From Tenrec ecaudatus (Eukaryota > Chordata > Mammalia > Afrosoricida > Tenrecidae): 64,000 nt of DNA. The notes under the pieces were generated by a model. That model saw only the letters and a list, made by a program, of their open reading frames with translations, did not search any database and was not told where the DNA came from. Positions 1 through 10,618 of this stretch are shown here, one piece after another. Position 1 is the stretch's first letter; each line of letters opens with the position of its first letter. A program made the position numbers and the translations under genes. The stretch lies in contig NW_027459443.1 of the NCBI RefSeq assembly GCF_050624435.1, positions 5,001 through 69,000 of the forward strand, read 5' to 3'.

Positions 1-904
1 TGCTGCTTAGTGACTTTCAATCCCACTCGGTGTATTATTTGCTCATAATTTTGTAATTTGAGGAAGGTTTGGCTGGGGCAGCACATCTCCACTCCATGTG
101 GCATTGGCCAAACCAGCTCAAGCAGCGAGACCCGGCAAGATGGGTTTGCTTTGGTTCATAGGTCTAGGGCCTGGGTTCTTGCTGTTGCGTTGGCTCCCCA
201 AATTCCCTCCATGTGATCGTATCATGTGCTTGCCTTTAGCTTCCTCACAGCAGGGTGATTTTCAAGATAGATTTTTTTGTCAGGATAGTTGGGCTGTAGG
301 CCCAGTGACAAAATCCCTTAAAGGGATTAAATTGAATGCACAATTTAATACGTGACTGCCAAATATCCCCCAGAGCACACAAGTTGAAACCACAAGACTT
401 CTCCCTAGGAGAGGTTCCTTGTAGCTTTTGATTGTCTTCTAAGTCCCTTTTCCTTTTCCACAATAATGTCTGGGTTGCTTTATCAATCATCTTCTTTCTT
501 TTTATGTAGCACTATCTCTGGCTGTTTAGTCCAAGCCAATGCAGTTCCTTCCCAAAGTTACTGGGTTTCCCTTGCACTGGATTACATGATGCATTCAATT
601 TTATGAAAGCCATGTCCCCACATCTCTTTGAAATGGGTCCCTCTCTGTTTTAGGCTGCAGTTCAGCCTATTTAGGCTGTAGCACAGCCTTCTGGAGACTC
701 TTAGAAAACCTTTTGTGTACACGAGACTGTCTACAAGGCACTGGATTACATTCTTTTGTGATCTTAGTACAGGGCATGAAAGCTATCTTCTTGATCTGAT
801 CCAACGCAGAAGCCCTGCTCATGCCATTCCTATTATGGGACATTATTTTTTGGCAAGAAAGACTTGGGGTTGAAAAATAGGTTTTGTTAGGCAGATAGGC
901 AGGA
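1..904. other. Unclassified intronic sequence
   Basis: No exon or complete mobile element could be recognised. The first 250 bases have the feel of an ancient interspersed repeat (short C-rich blocks around a 'ccatgtggcatt' motif) but I cannot name a family. Open frames here are short and overlap on both strands without any protein I recognise. The region lies upstream of the first visible NINL exon, so it is probably NINL intron. Confidence 0.4.
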
Positions 905-1387
905 ATGAGATGTCCATTGACGCATGCCCAGGAGAACCAAGCATAGAACAAAAGCCTAGGTTTTCCCGCTGGTGGGTACGGATGGGCGTTAAACCTGCAT
1001 CAGCCCACCTGGGCCAGGTGATTGCAATTCAGCCAATGGGATCGACCTGGGGTCATTCACCATGCCTCCCCCCGGGAATCCTTGAAAAGGCAGGAGCGAG
1101 GGGGAGAAAGGAAAAACTGGGGACAGGAACTGGGGAGGGAACTTGAGAAAGAACATGAGACAGGTGTTTTTTGGAGGAAAACTTAGGAGAGAGATCTTTG
1201 CGTGACCTCGAGCAGTCTCTGCCAGGCTACATGGTGGGGAGGAATCCTAGGGGTGGCGCGTAAAACCTGAAACTTCTTTTAACTTTCATTAAACTCACTT
1301 GGATCACGAGCCAGGCTTTGGCGTGAATTCTTTCTCATGCAGAGCCAAGAACTGAGATGTAACTCTAGCCCGGAGAGAGATCTTACA
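905..1387 (+). mobile_element. Probable solo retroviral-type LTR
   Basis: A compact promoter-like block about 480 bases long. In order it has a CCAAT motif (gccaatggg, near 1034), an A/T-poor TATA-like stretch (cttgaaaagg, near 1080), a purine-rich leader, and an ATTAAA polyadenylation signal at 1288-1293. It closes with a CA dinucleotide at 1386-1387. That order is typical of an LTR. The 5' edge is uncertain and no target duplication was found. No internal retroviral region is evident on either side, so it is called solo. ERV1-like is my best guess for class. Confidence 0.5.
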
Positions 1388-1647
1388 GTTCATATTTAAG
1401 TCCAGCAAGTCCCTGCTCCTTCATAGTTCATATTTTCTGCTAAAAAAAGCACACAACTAAACCCCAAACAGAAGTAACTTCTTTAGCTTTTCTTTACCCT
1501 TCTGTAGTTTATAATTATTTGTCTGTTGCCTCCATTGTTAATGACGCTGAGAGTTCAGATTCTAGATAAAGCAGAAGAATGTCACTGCCACCCAAAATAG
1601 TTGTTCTTAGTGTTAGTTGGTGCCCAATCAATCCCTGCCCATCCACT

Positions 1648-1824
1648 CACTTGCTGCCATTGAGTCAATTCTGACTCATGGCAGCAGAGTATACTTGCCC
1701 TGGTAGGTTTCTGAGACTATACATCTGTACAGTAGAAAGCTTCAGCTTTCTCTCTCAGAGCAGCTGGTAGGATTGAACTGCTGACCTTATGGCTAGCAGG
1801 ACAATATGTTACCAGGGATCCTTT
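1648..1824 (-). mobile_element. AfroSINE (reverse orientation)
   Basis: Read on the + strand it runs from the RTE-like tail (ctgccattgagtcaattctg) through the body to the tRNA-derived head ending in 'accagggatcc'. This is the complement of the usual AfroSINE order of head, body and tail. Moderately diverged. Confidence 0.8.
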
Positions 1825-1827
1825 TCA

Positions 1828-1945
1828 AGACTGTGCCCTTTCAGAAACAGATCACCAGGCCTGCTTTCCTAGGAACCGGTGGGTGGGTTTGAAGCATCAA
1901 CCTTTTGGTTAATATGCAAGTGCTTAACAAATGGGCTTTATCCTG
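1828..1945 (-). mobile_element. AfroSINE-like fragment
   Basis: A second SINE head region in the same orientation directly after the previous one. Motifs such as 'agatcaccagg' and 'caaccttttggtta' match the AfroSINE body and box B region. The 3' tail part is missing. Confidence 0.6.
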
Positions 1946-2344
1946 GTTTGGAAAACCTAAGTCACTGGTCTTTTGCCTAAAGAGTCACTTTCAATGGCCC
2001 TGGCTTGTTTCATGGGAAGGGCCAGTTCAGGGGCTCCCGGACAGATGGTGGGGTAGGATCCTTATTTAGTAGGGCCATATTGGGTGGGGTGGCAGGGAAG
2101 TGTGTGTGTGCTGTATGTGTGTGTAATCTGCATCTTTAACAAATGCCCCCCCCCCCACTCAAATGAGAAACACTGGCCCCAATTGTCCTCTGCCTCTCTT
2201 GTTGCTGCCTTTTTTGGGATTTTTCTGGCTTTTAGCAGCCCTGGAGGCCCCTCCTATCTAGGCAGGAAAAGGAGCCAATAAATAAGTTCACACTAAGGTG
2301 CTAGAGAGTGATAACAGCTAATCCCTTCCAAGGGCAATTGCTCT

Positions 2345-2376
2345 CAGAAAGAAAGAAAAAAAAGAGAGAGCGAGAG
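2345..2376. repeat. GA-rich simple repeat
   Basis: Degenerate (GAAA)n/(GA)n purine run within the intron. It follows a GT-rich stretch and a C run near 2100-2155. Confidence 0.7.
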
Positions 2377-2616
2377 CTCAGGGGGTTGGGGGGAGCAATT
2401 TAACTCCAATGAATAGTGTCTCCTGGAAGAGTCCTACACTTTGTCGCTGCAATGGGAGTCATATATGAACATGTGTGTGTGTGAAACCCCTCGCATCAGT
2501 CTCTTCTTCTGCTTTTGTGTAAATTGGACTTTAAACACATTCTCTAGGAAGTGTTTGAATGCCTCTGTTTATGGAAGCTTCTTGACAGAAGGGGGATTTT
2601 TGTCTCTTTTGTTCAG

Positions 2617-2692
2617 TGAGAGAGCCCCAAGGTCTGGCATTTAATAAGTAAGTAGCAAGCTGGTTGAATGAATGAGTGAATGAGTGAGTGAG
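2617..2692 (+). mobile_element. MIR-type SINE 3' end
   Basis: The segment moves from 'ggtctggcatttaataagta' into repeated TGAATGAGTGAATGAG units, which is the usual decayed 3' end of a MIR or L2-tailed SINE. Only the tail is recognisable. Confidence 0.45.
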
Positions 2693-2699
2693 GTAAAGA

Positions 2700-3530
2700 A
2701 GCCTTCAGCAGCCTTCCAGGTCGAGACTGGCCCCCTCTGAAGCCTGGCTCTTGTCTACAGTGAGGTACACCTCTCCTCCTTCCCATTTCATGCTTCCCCG
2801 TGGTCTGCCTGGGATTGAGCTGAAAAATGATTTTTCATGCATGTCATCCTCATTATATCATTATCCCTCACAGCAAAGCTCTCTGACCACCCTGAAGACC
2901 TGTATTTAATGTGAGGAAAGGTGATTTAATGGAGTGGAGAGCGCAGCATAAAACAGAAAACCCTTTCAGAATAGCAGAGCAGGCTGTCCCTCCAAGGGGA
3001 AAGGGACAAAAAGGGAAAAGAAAAGAAAAATGGCGAGGGAGGGGGGGCAACTCTCACTCTCCTAATAGGTTGAAATAAGAAGTCATTTTGGTCAACTTCA
3101 TCAGAAGACAAACCTGAAAGGGGCCCCTTGCCCTCCCCGCCAGCGCATAACTGACTTACCATGCATTTTACCGTGGAGCTGATTATGCGCTGAGTTGTGG
3201 CAGACGGGGAGAGTTTATTGACATATGGTCTCCCTTCACACCTTTTGTTAAAGCCAGACATCAGGGACTGAGCTGCAGGATATTAAAGGATTTGGAAGCG
3301 TTATCAAGGAATGGTACATATTTATCAAAACCAGGGTGATATTACAAAGCTGGGTTGCTGCTACACCTGGGTGTGTTATGTGATTAAAAATAATGACAAT
3401 GCATCCTCTTGATGGATTTTGCAACTGGGCGAATACTGAGCAGGTCTGCTGGACCACCCTTGGTCGAGAATTCACACCTAACAACCCCTTTGGTCTCAGA
3501 AGAAAATTGTGGCTGCTAGCTCACACTTGG
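2700..3530. other. Non-repetitive intronic sequence
   Basis: About 800 bases without a recognisable repeat or exon. The stretch 3120-3400 has balanced composition and no simple-sequence drift. It could be an old conserved noncoding element, but that cannot be told without alignment. Confidence 0.35.
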
Positions 3531-3731
3531 AATCCAGGTAGGGCAATGTTTAAGCACTTCACTGTTAACCGAAAGAGCAACAGTTGGAATTCACCAGCTA
3601 TCCCGAGTGAGAAAGATGTGACCATGTGCTGCCACAAAGATTACAGCCTTGGAAACCTTCCGGGAGGTTCTTTCCTGGCCTACAGGTTTGCTCGAGTCAG
3701 AATTGACTTGACTTCCATGGCATTGAGCTGT
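3531..3731 (+). mobile_element. AfroSINE (forward)
   Basis: Runs from a tRNA-like head (gcaatgtttaagcacttcac) through a degenerate box B region (agcaacagttggaattc) to the tail 'gtcagaattgacttgact', the part shared with the RTE LINE. It lies just before an RTE fragment in the same orientation. Confidence 0.7.
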
Positions 3732-3784
3732 TTTGAGTTTTGGATGGCTGAATTGGAGACTTCAGGATTGCAGGAAGATTTGAG

Positions 3785-4018
3785 AACAGCCTGAAATATG
3801 CAGGCGACCAGCCTTGCTTGCTGCAAGGGAAGAGGAGTTGAAGCACTTACTGATGAAGTTCAAAGATGATAGTCTTCAGTATGGATTACAACTCGAGGTT
3901 AAAAGAACAAGAATCCTCACCACTGAACCAATAAGCAACATGATAAACAGAGAAAAGATTTAAATGATGAAGCATTTCATCTTACTTGGACCCATCCACA
4001 ACCAACGCTCATAGAAAT
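3785..4018 (+). mobile_element. RTE LINE fragment, reverse transcriptase region
   Basis: Homologous to the RTE copy at about 27640-27800. Both contain the segments 'gatgaag-ttcaaagatgatag', 'gtatggattac', 'accaataagcaac' and 'cttggac/tc'. It is truncated on both sides and full of stops. It belongs to the autonomous partner family of the AfroSINEs. Confidence 0.75.
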
Positions 4019-4019
4019 A

Positions 4020-4960
4020 TCTGTAAAGAAAGCCCACTGGGAGGACAGGGTTCCCCTAGGTAGGGGTCTGTGAACCAGCAGTGAAAGGAGTGAGAGGGCG
4101 AAGTGAGAATCATACAAGCAGAGAGAGAAGTGAAGAGAACAAAGAAAGAAAGAGGAAAAAGAGAATATAGAGAGAAGGGGGGAAAACCCCAATTGTGTTC
4201 ACTAATATTGGCAGTGATGGTAAAGAGGGAGGAGAGAGAAGGAGGAGACCGAGAATAAATAGATAGCTGATCCCTAATTGCTTGAATGTGTGTCCAGAGG
4301 GGCTTAGACCCTGCGCCACAATGGCAGGTTGGTGTTACTTTCAATGCCGGGACCCAGTGGTGCTGAGCAGAATTGCTCTAGTTGACAAGATCACCTTAGA
4401 GCCCCAACTGAGTTTTCCTCAGCAGCGTGTTGTAGATGTTTGTCCCAGGTGCCCTGTGTGATGTACAGCACTCCCACGGTGGGCAGGCTGGAGTTCCTCC
4501 TGCTATTTGGGTTGATTTGCCCTAAGTGGAGGATAGTGACCTGGAAGCCAGTAGGGATATATGATAGGAGAGAGTGGGAGAGAAGAGGAGAAAGAGGGAA
4601 AAGGAAGAAAGGAAAAACCCAACACAAACCTGAGCTCTTTGAGACTGACTGCAGTGGCAAATATGGGATAGTGAATAGAGAGAGAAGAAATAGAGTAGTA
4701 GGTAAGGAGGTAACTGGGACTTGATCACCTGTCCTTGAGGCTGGAGGAGTTCCAACTCTTCCTCAAGGTAGCGGGGTGGTGTACTTGTTTGATGTAGGGT
4801 TCCACAGATGCTGTGTGGGTTTACTTCAAAGACAAGATCGCACCCGTGGCCAGGCGTCAGTTGAGTGCTGGAGTTCACTGGTGTACCTGCCTTGTGCTGT
4901 GTGTAGCTGAGGGGCTGGAGTGTTCCACCGCCCTGTCAAGGGCCCCAGGACAGGCAGGGC
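4020..4960 (-). mobile_element. L1 5' UTR fragment, two purine-tract units
   Basis: On the + strand there are two blocks of GA-rich sequence (about 4080-4190 and 4555-4620). Between them is a segment matching the L1 5' UTR near 50100-50500 (tgctctag-t-gacaagatc and 'gtgacctgga'). It ends in 'cacctgtccttgaggctgga', which parallels 50660-50680. The L1 sense strand is therefore the minus strand. No ORF1 or ORF2 is attached, so this is an isolated 5' UTR piece with an apparent internal duplication of the pyrimidine tract. Confidence 0.6.
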
Positions 4961-6054
4961 CTCCCCAGCTATGTGTAGAATCACTAAGAGGGAAGTTGGG
5001 CTTATTGTCCTATCTAGTCTACTGGTGCCTACTAGATCAATGGATTTTATTTTTTCTGTTATTTTATTTTATTACCCTGGCCAGCTAGAATAAAATCAAA
5101 TTGAATTGTCTCCCAAAGTCTCTGGGCTGTACTTATGTGCTGTTTGAAGCTGACACTTGCTACAGCATGTCTTTGATATGCAAAAAGCCACCCAGCTCTT
5201 AGCTGAGTTCTGGCATTCCTTAGCTAGGTTTCTTCTTATGCTGATTTATGTTAAGCCCCCCAATCCCCCACTGCCCATGTGCTCCTTGGAGCTGAGCAAC
5301 CAGACTTGGGTTTGAGTTTTAAACCAAAAATATATATTTGACTCTTTTGTTATTATTATGCTTGTGATGTACTCCGATTTGGGGGCTGTCAGGCTGACCC
5401 CCAGACGGGGAGATCCAGCTTATCAGGGGGGATGTTTCCTTCTCTGCCAATTGGAACTAAATTTGCTCCCTGGACTCCGACTATCTGCCTATTTTCTTCC
5501 ACACCACAATCTATCTACCTGGGGTAAATACCTGTTTTTTCTTCTACTTTAAATTCTGGCTACCTGCCATTGCCGCTCCTGCATGGGGTTCTCGTGTTTG
5601 GGATTCTGTCCCCTTTAGGACTCAGCCCTGGAGAAATCACTGCTCCCAGCAAGGGCGCAGCTGGTACCCTTGGGCTCGCCAAAGCTAGAGCACTTTAAAG
5701 CATCCTTGGTTTGCTTTGTGAGTGGAAATCACATGCAAAAAAGGGGGTTTAGGAGAGACCCTAGTGCCCTGGTTTTAGTTTCAGGATTCCACCTGCCCAT
5801 TTCCTTCACCTTACCTCCCAATTTTCTGGTCTGGCAGCAGGAGCTCTAGCTGAATGAGTCCTGTCGGGTCAACATTATTTTACTTCTCTCTTGGAGTTAA
5901 TTACTTTCATTAAGTGCCCAGATGTCCTGAATTTTTAAGAACAACCCTGATCCCCTGCCTTTTTCTCTTTCCATTAAAGACCATTATTAAATACATAATG
6001 TCAATATATTTTTATCATTACCCTTGGTAAATCTTTTCCTGTCAAACCAAGCCA
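4961..6054. other. Unclassified intronic sequence
   Basis: AT-rich and mixed sequence with no supported exon or named repeat. Short open frames on both strands do not resemble known proteins. Confidence 0.35.
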
Positions 6055-7052
6055 GTAGACAGTGCGTTTCCAAAATGGCAGCAGTGATGGATGTGGATAC
6101 CTGAGCAGCACCATCGGTGGTGCGAGCAAGAACCGCTTCGAAGTAAAAAAGTGGAATGCAGTAGCCCTCTGGGTCTGGGATATTGTGATTGATAACTGTG
6201 CCATCTGTAGGAACCACATGATGGATCTCTTTAGAGAATGACAAGATAACCAGGCATTTGCCACGTCAGAAGAGTGTACTGTTATCTGGGAGTCTAAGCA
6301 TGCTTTTTATTTCCACTGCCTCTCTCTCTGACTCAAAACATGGCAGGTGTGTCCATTGAACAACAGAGTGGGAATTCCAAAAGTATGATGTGTTAGTCTG
6401 GGTAGACTAGAGAAACACATCCAAGGAGACTCATATGTGTGTAAGAGAGAACTTTATATCAAAGAGCAATTGTACATTAAGAAAACATCCCAGCCCAGTC
6501 CAGATAAAGTTCATAAGTCCAATGTTACCCCATACGTCAATACTAGCCCATAAATTCCTCTTTAGATTCACACAGCCATGCAATGATGCTGAATAATGGG
6601 AGATCACAGGCCAGTGGCGGTAAGTCTTGTGGATACAATAGTGGTGGAAGCATTAAGCGCTGGCATGGGCTCCACGTGCCTCCTCCAGCTCTGGGGCTCT
6701 GTCTCCTTCAGTGTAGCTCCATGTGGCTTGTCAGCAGTAAGATGAAGCAGAAAGAATGTGTCTGGCCTCCAGTGCACTATTTATTTCCTTCGGGCCTCTG
6801 AATGAGGTCATCAGGCTGTGACCTGGTTGACAGTATAGACTCCATCTCTTCGCAAGTTGACAGGAAGTTATGTAACTGCCACATATGGGCATTAGAAAAA
6901 ATGAATTCTTCTATCAAGCTTAAATGTTTTATTATTCATTAAAAGACTTGCTAGAACCACGTCTTTGTTCCTTTGGCTTTTCAGTTTGTTGTGCTCATGC
7001 AACTGTATTTATGTTCTGTGTCAAATAAAAGTCCAGTTGTGTTCTGAACAAC
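6055..7052 (+). pseudogene. RBX1: RBX1 processed pseudogene, split by an LTR insertion
   Basis: This is an intronless retrocopy of RBX1, the RING-box subunit of cullin-RING ubiquitin ligases. The start codon is at 6075. The frame reads MAAVMDVDT and then meets a one-base deletion. It resumes one frame over with [13 protein letters not shown], then [19 protein letters not shown] stop follows where a cysteine (probable zinc ligand) is expected (LFRE*QDNQ). ATSEECTV and HAFYFHC are still readable. The reading reaches 'aagtatga' and is then interrupted by an LTR (6389-6883). It picks up exactly at 'tatgggcattag', encoding the final Tyr-Gly-His and stop. The 3' UTR continues to an AATAAA at 7024-7029 and an A-rich end near 7045. 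With a frameshift, an in-frame stop and the LTR it cannot make RBX1. It is a dead retrocopy lying in NINL intron. Confidence 0.93.
6389..6883 (-). mobile_element. Solo MaLR-like LTR inserted in the RBX1 pseudogene
   Basis: About 495 bases, the reverse complement of the LTRs at 31065-31557 and 34999-35507. It runs from 'tgtgttagtctgggtagac' to 'gtaactgccaca', giving TG...CA ends in its own orientation. It is flanked by tatga (6384-6388) and tatgg (6884-6888), an imperfect 5-bp target duplication within the KYGH codons of the pseudogene. The closing motif (ttctctagtctacc-agactaaca) resembles the end of MLT1-type MaLR LTRs, hence the ERVL-MaLR assignment. Confidence 0.85.
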
Positions 7053-7374
7053 AACAACAAAAAGAAAGCAAACCAGTGTCTCAATGTCAAAGCACCATTA
7101 CCTGAACTCTTGGTATTCTCGTGTGTGTAGCAAAAGGAAAGCCACTGCTCAGACTCAAAAAAAAAAAAAAGTACTTGGTGCAATAGCTTATGGTCCTTCC
7201 AAACCTGAGAGTTTGAGTCTCATAATATCACATACTGGGAAGCTGACACATTTATTTGTATTTTGATCACTCGTTTGCTACTCTTGTTTCTTCCTGGCCT
7301 GTGTGGATATTATTTTTGTATTTCTTCTTCTTGGAGGTGGTAAGTTCCTAGGATGTTCATTTTCTTTTTAGTTG

Positions 7375-8045
7375 GCATTTAATACATATATCATTCCAAA
7401 TTTCAATCACATTAAGTAGAATTGTACAATTGTTACCACAATCAGTTTCCAAGCATTCTTTTTCTATGGACTCCTTGACATCATCTCTTTTTTACCCCAT
7501 ATCTACCACTGTACTCCCTCCCCCCAAACTCCTTATCCTACATGCTCTCCCTCTAGGTTCATTGATCCTAGGTTTCAAGTACTGAAAAACAGAAACGCAT
7601 ATAACACAGCTTCAAGAAGGTGACCTCCATTGAATAACTCCTCTGAGATATACTCTAATATGAGCAAACAAAAACTGAAGAAAACAATATAAACTGAAAA
7701 TTTTGGGAATCAGATCAGGTCCAGCCTGCATCAAAAGGGGTGGGTGTTGGGGGCGGGGCGGAGAACCTACTAACGAAGTTTTAACTGTTGAGGTCAGATT
7801 TATGCCTTTGGTTTTCTTTCTCCTCTCTTCAAGCACCTTGTTTAGTGACCACTCTCCTCTCTTCCCTCAATTTTAGATAGGGGAGGTCTCTGGAGGCTTA
7901 CTTCCTACGGAGTTCCACCAGTGGATCTTGGATTTCCACTATCTCCCATTGCCTGCTACACACAGGATTCTCGCAATTTAGGCTCTGATGCTTATCCCAC
8001 CGTCAAGTTCGGATTATATGGATTCCATCCTAGGATGTTCTTCTG
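7375..8045 (-). mobile_element. Older L1 3' UTR fragment
   Basis: On the + strand it shows the reversed L1M-type 3' UTR order: 'attgtacaattgttaccaca', 'ttctatggactcctt', then 'cccattgcctgctacacaca' and 'ctctgatgcttatccc'. The same series recurs at 13896-14935 and 23331-24560. No coding region is attached. Confidence 0.65.
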
Positions 8046-8721
8046 AGAACATTAGAAAGGCTTGTGAAAAAAGCATGTTTTTCTGGACAGCTTACTATTC
8101 TAAGGAAAATGCTGGCTGGCAGCAACTATAAAGGAAGGAATGATGTTGTGGAGCCAGCACTGAAGGAGCAAATGGAAATTCTCACAGGCAGGCGGTGCAG
8201 CAGTGGGCTGGGCTCTCGGAGCAGGATGTTGGCAGATGGTCTGTTCCGGTGGTGGGTTTGATGAGTCCAGGGAGAAATGTATTTTCTGTCACCAGCTTTC
8301 TTTTTCCCTCCCTGACAATGCCCTTCTTCTTACACACCCTGAAGGGGTCCTTGAATTAAAGAAGTCCTGTTTGTTTCATGACAGTCTTTTTGCTCTAGCT
8401 TATTTTAATATTGCCGGTAGACTTTTCTTTCTTCCCTTTTTAATGTGCACTGTTTTATTCTTGGGGTGTTTTTTTTTAGTATGTGTCCCAGTTATGAAGC
8501 CCAGAAGGGGCAGATGTATAGAGACAACAAATGATGTAATCGTTAAAGGGGATACAGGTGTGTCAAGGGGAATTGGGAAGCAAATCATGAATATGGGAGT
8601 GGGGAGATTGCACCAGAACTGATTGTGCTGATGTGTATACAACTCTTCTTTTAAACTATGACTGAACTATGAAAGTGTGTGCTAAGTGAATTATATCTCA
8701 ATAAAACTATTGTGGGGGGGA
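8046..8721. other. Unclassified intron, possible repeat end at 8580-8707
   Basis: No exon is supported. The end of the stretch ('gtgaattatatctcaataaaactattg' region, 8685-8712) looks like the 3' terminus of an old repeat with its own polyadenylation signal, but the family is not identified. Confidence 0.3.
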
Positions 8722-8933
8722 GCCAGTTGCTGTCTATTGGATTGGGAGTCACGGTGGCCCACGGGTGTCAGACTGGACTGCGGTCCACAGGATCTCCGGT
8801 GGCAGGGGTTTCTGTTTGCATAGTCACTAAACTTTTCTTCTGAAACTCCTCTGGGTGGACTCAAATCTCCAGCCTTTTGGTAAATAGCCACGCACATAAA
8901 TGATTTGTACCACCAAGGGATCCCTGTCTGGAT
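8722..8933 (-). mobile_element. AfroSINE variant
   Basis: Runs from 'attgggagtcacggtggccc' in the tail and body through 'ctggactgcggtccacaggat' to a head ending in 'gtaccaccaagggatcc'. Its body differs from the commoner type seen at 43530-43746, so a second SINE subfamily is present. Confidence 0.75.
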
Positions 8934-9295
8934 ACTAGAAAAAATCGATGCTTCCCCACTCACACAAACCCACTTTAGAGCCCTTCGTAGGGAGTCAGAC
9001 GTGTTCTATCACGCACCCTTTGGGCAGCGCTTTAATCGTGGTCTCTCTCTCGGAAGGTATGGTTCTCCTGTCTACTTCTCCTTGAAGGGAGCTACTGACT
9101 TGGAAACTTTTCTCTCTTGCTTGGTATTTCCTATAAGCTGTAGTCACATTTCCTTAGAATTTCCCAAGCCATTCCTTATTGATACCTGTCATCCAATCAT
9201 GCTTATTAACAATATCTTTTTACTTCAAAAGTCTCTTGTGGTATGATAGGTTATATCACCACCACACACACTGTCGGAAGCCCTGGATGTCACAC

Positions 9296-9395
9296 GCACT
9301 CACTGCCATCGAGTGGATTTCAACTCATAGCGGCCCCATAAGACAGAGGAGAACGGCCCCTGTGGGTTTCCGAGAATGGAGTCGAAAGCCCCATC
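9296..9395 (-). mobile_element. AfroSINE 3' half
   Basis: 'cactgccatcgagtggattt' followed by 'aactcatagcggccccataa' and 'gggtttccgagaatggagtc' match the SINE tail and body. The head is missing. Confidence 0.85.
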
Positions 9396-9399
9396 TTTG

Positions 9400-10457
9400 T
9401 CCTGTGTAGTTGTGCAAGTGTTTCTTACTGCTGTTTGCAGTCCAATTCATAACTCACCACACCAGCATAGTGCCATGCCTAATACGTTCACACATGAGAA
9501 CTCGAACGTAACACCTTACTCCTATCTGCTGTGGTATCACTATTCTACCAGCAGTCAGATTTAACCAGATTCCTGCTCTGCATAACCCCAAGGTCAATGT
9601 CCGCAGAAAACAAGTGAGGTGGCGCATGACCCTATGAAGCAAGACTTCTGTGTAGGGAGACAAAAGACACATGTGCACCGAAATATGCATCTGGTTTTGT
9701 TGCCCCGTCCCTACCTCATGAAAGTCTCTTTGCCTTCTCTTCAACTGGCTCTGCTCTGAAGCCATGGCCTGTTCGATCAGGCTTCCATGCCACCCCAGTC
9801 CCCATTTCTTTTTCCTAGCTTCCACTTTCAATTTTCATGAGAATTCAGCATCAATTTCTTCTCTGGCTGAGAGGTCCCAGCTACTCTTTGTAGATATAGA
9901 GAAGAAAGGATTTCAAAAGGAAGCAGAGAGCTGTTAAAAGCCTCTTTCTGTCCCAGACTCACCAGACATGCTCTGAATTTCAGAGGTACCTGCCTGCCTG
10001 TATCCTGGCCCCACATCCACAGATCCCACGCACCACTCTCTCTTCCTCTGTTGGTGGCTAAGATGTACTCCGAGGACATTTAGGTTTGGAAGATGATCTT
10101 CAGCTTCCAGAGCCCTAGATTGTTAGACTACTGGAGAACCTACTGTTTGCATAAAAAGTTAGGGCTTCAGGTTTAGAGGGTTTGGGGGTGTTTTTTTCCC
10201 CCCTCAGCCTTTTATTGCATAAACAAAAGCAAAAACAGACTCTGAAAACTTCAAGCAGTGCATAAAGTTGAGCCACTATTACTAGCCTTCAGACCCAATT
10301 CACACCTAACAGAGAAGCAGCTTCTTGTGTTCTTTTTAATGCTTTCTGTTGGGTAAAAATGTTCATCCATGATAACGTAGACACATTCAAATCTCAGAGA
10401 GCTCATTTAAAGGGCTCCTCACCAAATTTCCCTCTTCCTTTCTCTCTCTCTCACAAG
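9400..10457. other. NINL intron, no repeat recognised
   Basis: About 1 kb of non-repetitive sequence leading to a pyrimidine-rich run (10429-10452) and the CACAAG acceptor of the next exon. Confidence 0.5.
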
Positions 10458-10618
10458 CTGTCCTACCGAAGCATGTGAGTGGTCCTAAGTGGTATGGTCG
10501 TCGGACCCAGCCTGAGTTGTGCTCACTGGAGACTGAAGTCAGGCATGCAGCAGATAAGCAAGGACAGAGCAGCCTGAGCAGCCAGCTCCACCGAGCAACA
10601 TCTCTGCAAAGTGTGGAG
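10458..10618 (+). CDS. NINL: NINL exon A (linker after first EF-hand pair)
   Basis: Coding exon of ninein-like protein, which anchors gamma-tubulin complexes and microtubules at the centrosome. The frame reads (A)VLPKHVSG, PKWYGRRTQPELC and HRATSLQSVE. This aligns without gaps to human NINL near residues 97-150, where I recall KWYGRRSRPELC. The acceptor is cacaag ending at 10457, preceded by a T/C run. The donor is GAG|gtgggt at 10619. The exon enters with one base of an Ala codon supplied from upstream and ends on a codon boundary. The N-terminal exons with the first EF hands lie upstream of this window. The frame is open and both splice sites are normal. Confidence 0.93.

Noticed and set aside
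3140-3261. Possible exon in the non-repetitive stretch
   Set aside because: Short frames exist, but there is no supported acceptor/donor pair and no match to NINL residues upstream of exon A.
3393-3794. 133-codon + strand open frame
   Set aside because: Spans intron, an AfroSINE and the start of an RTE fragment. No splice context or homology.
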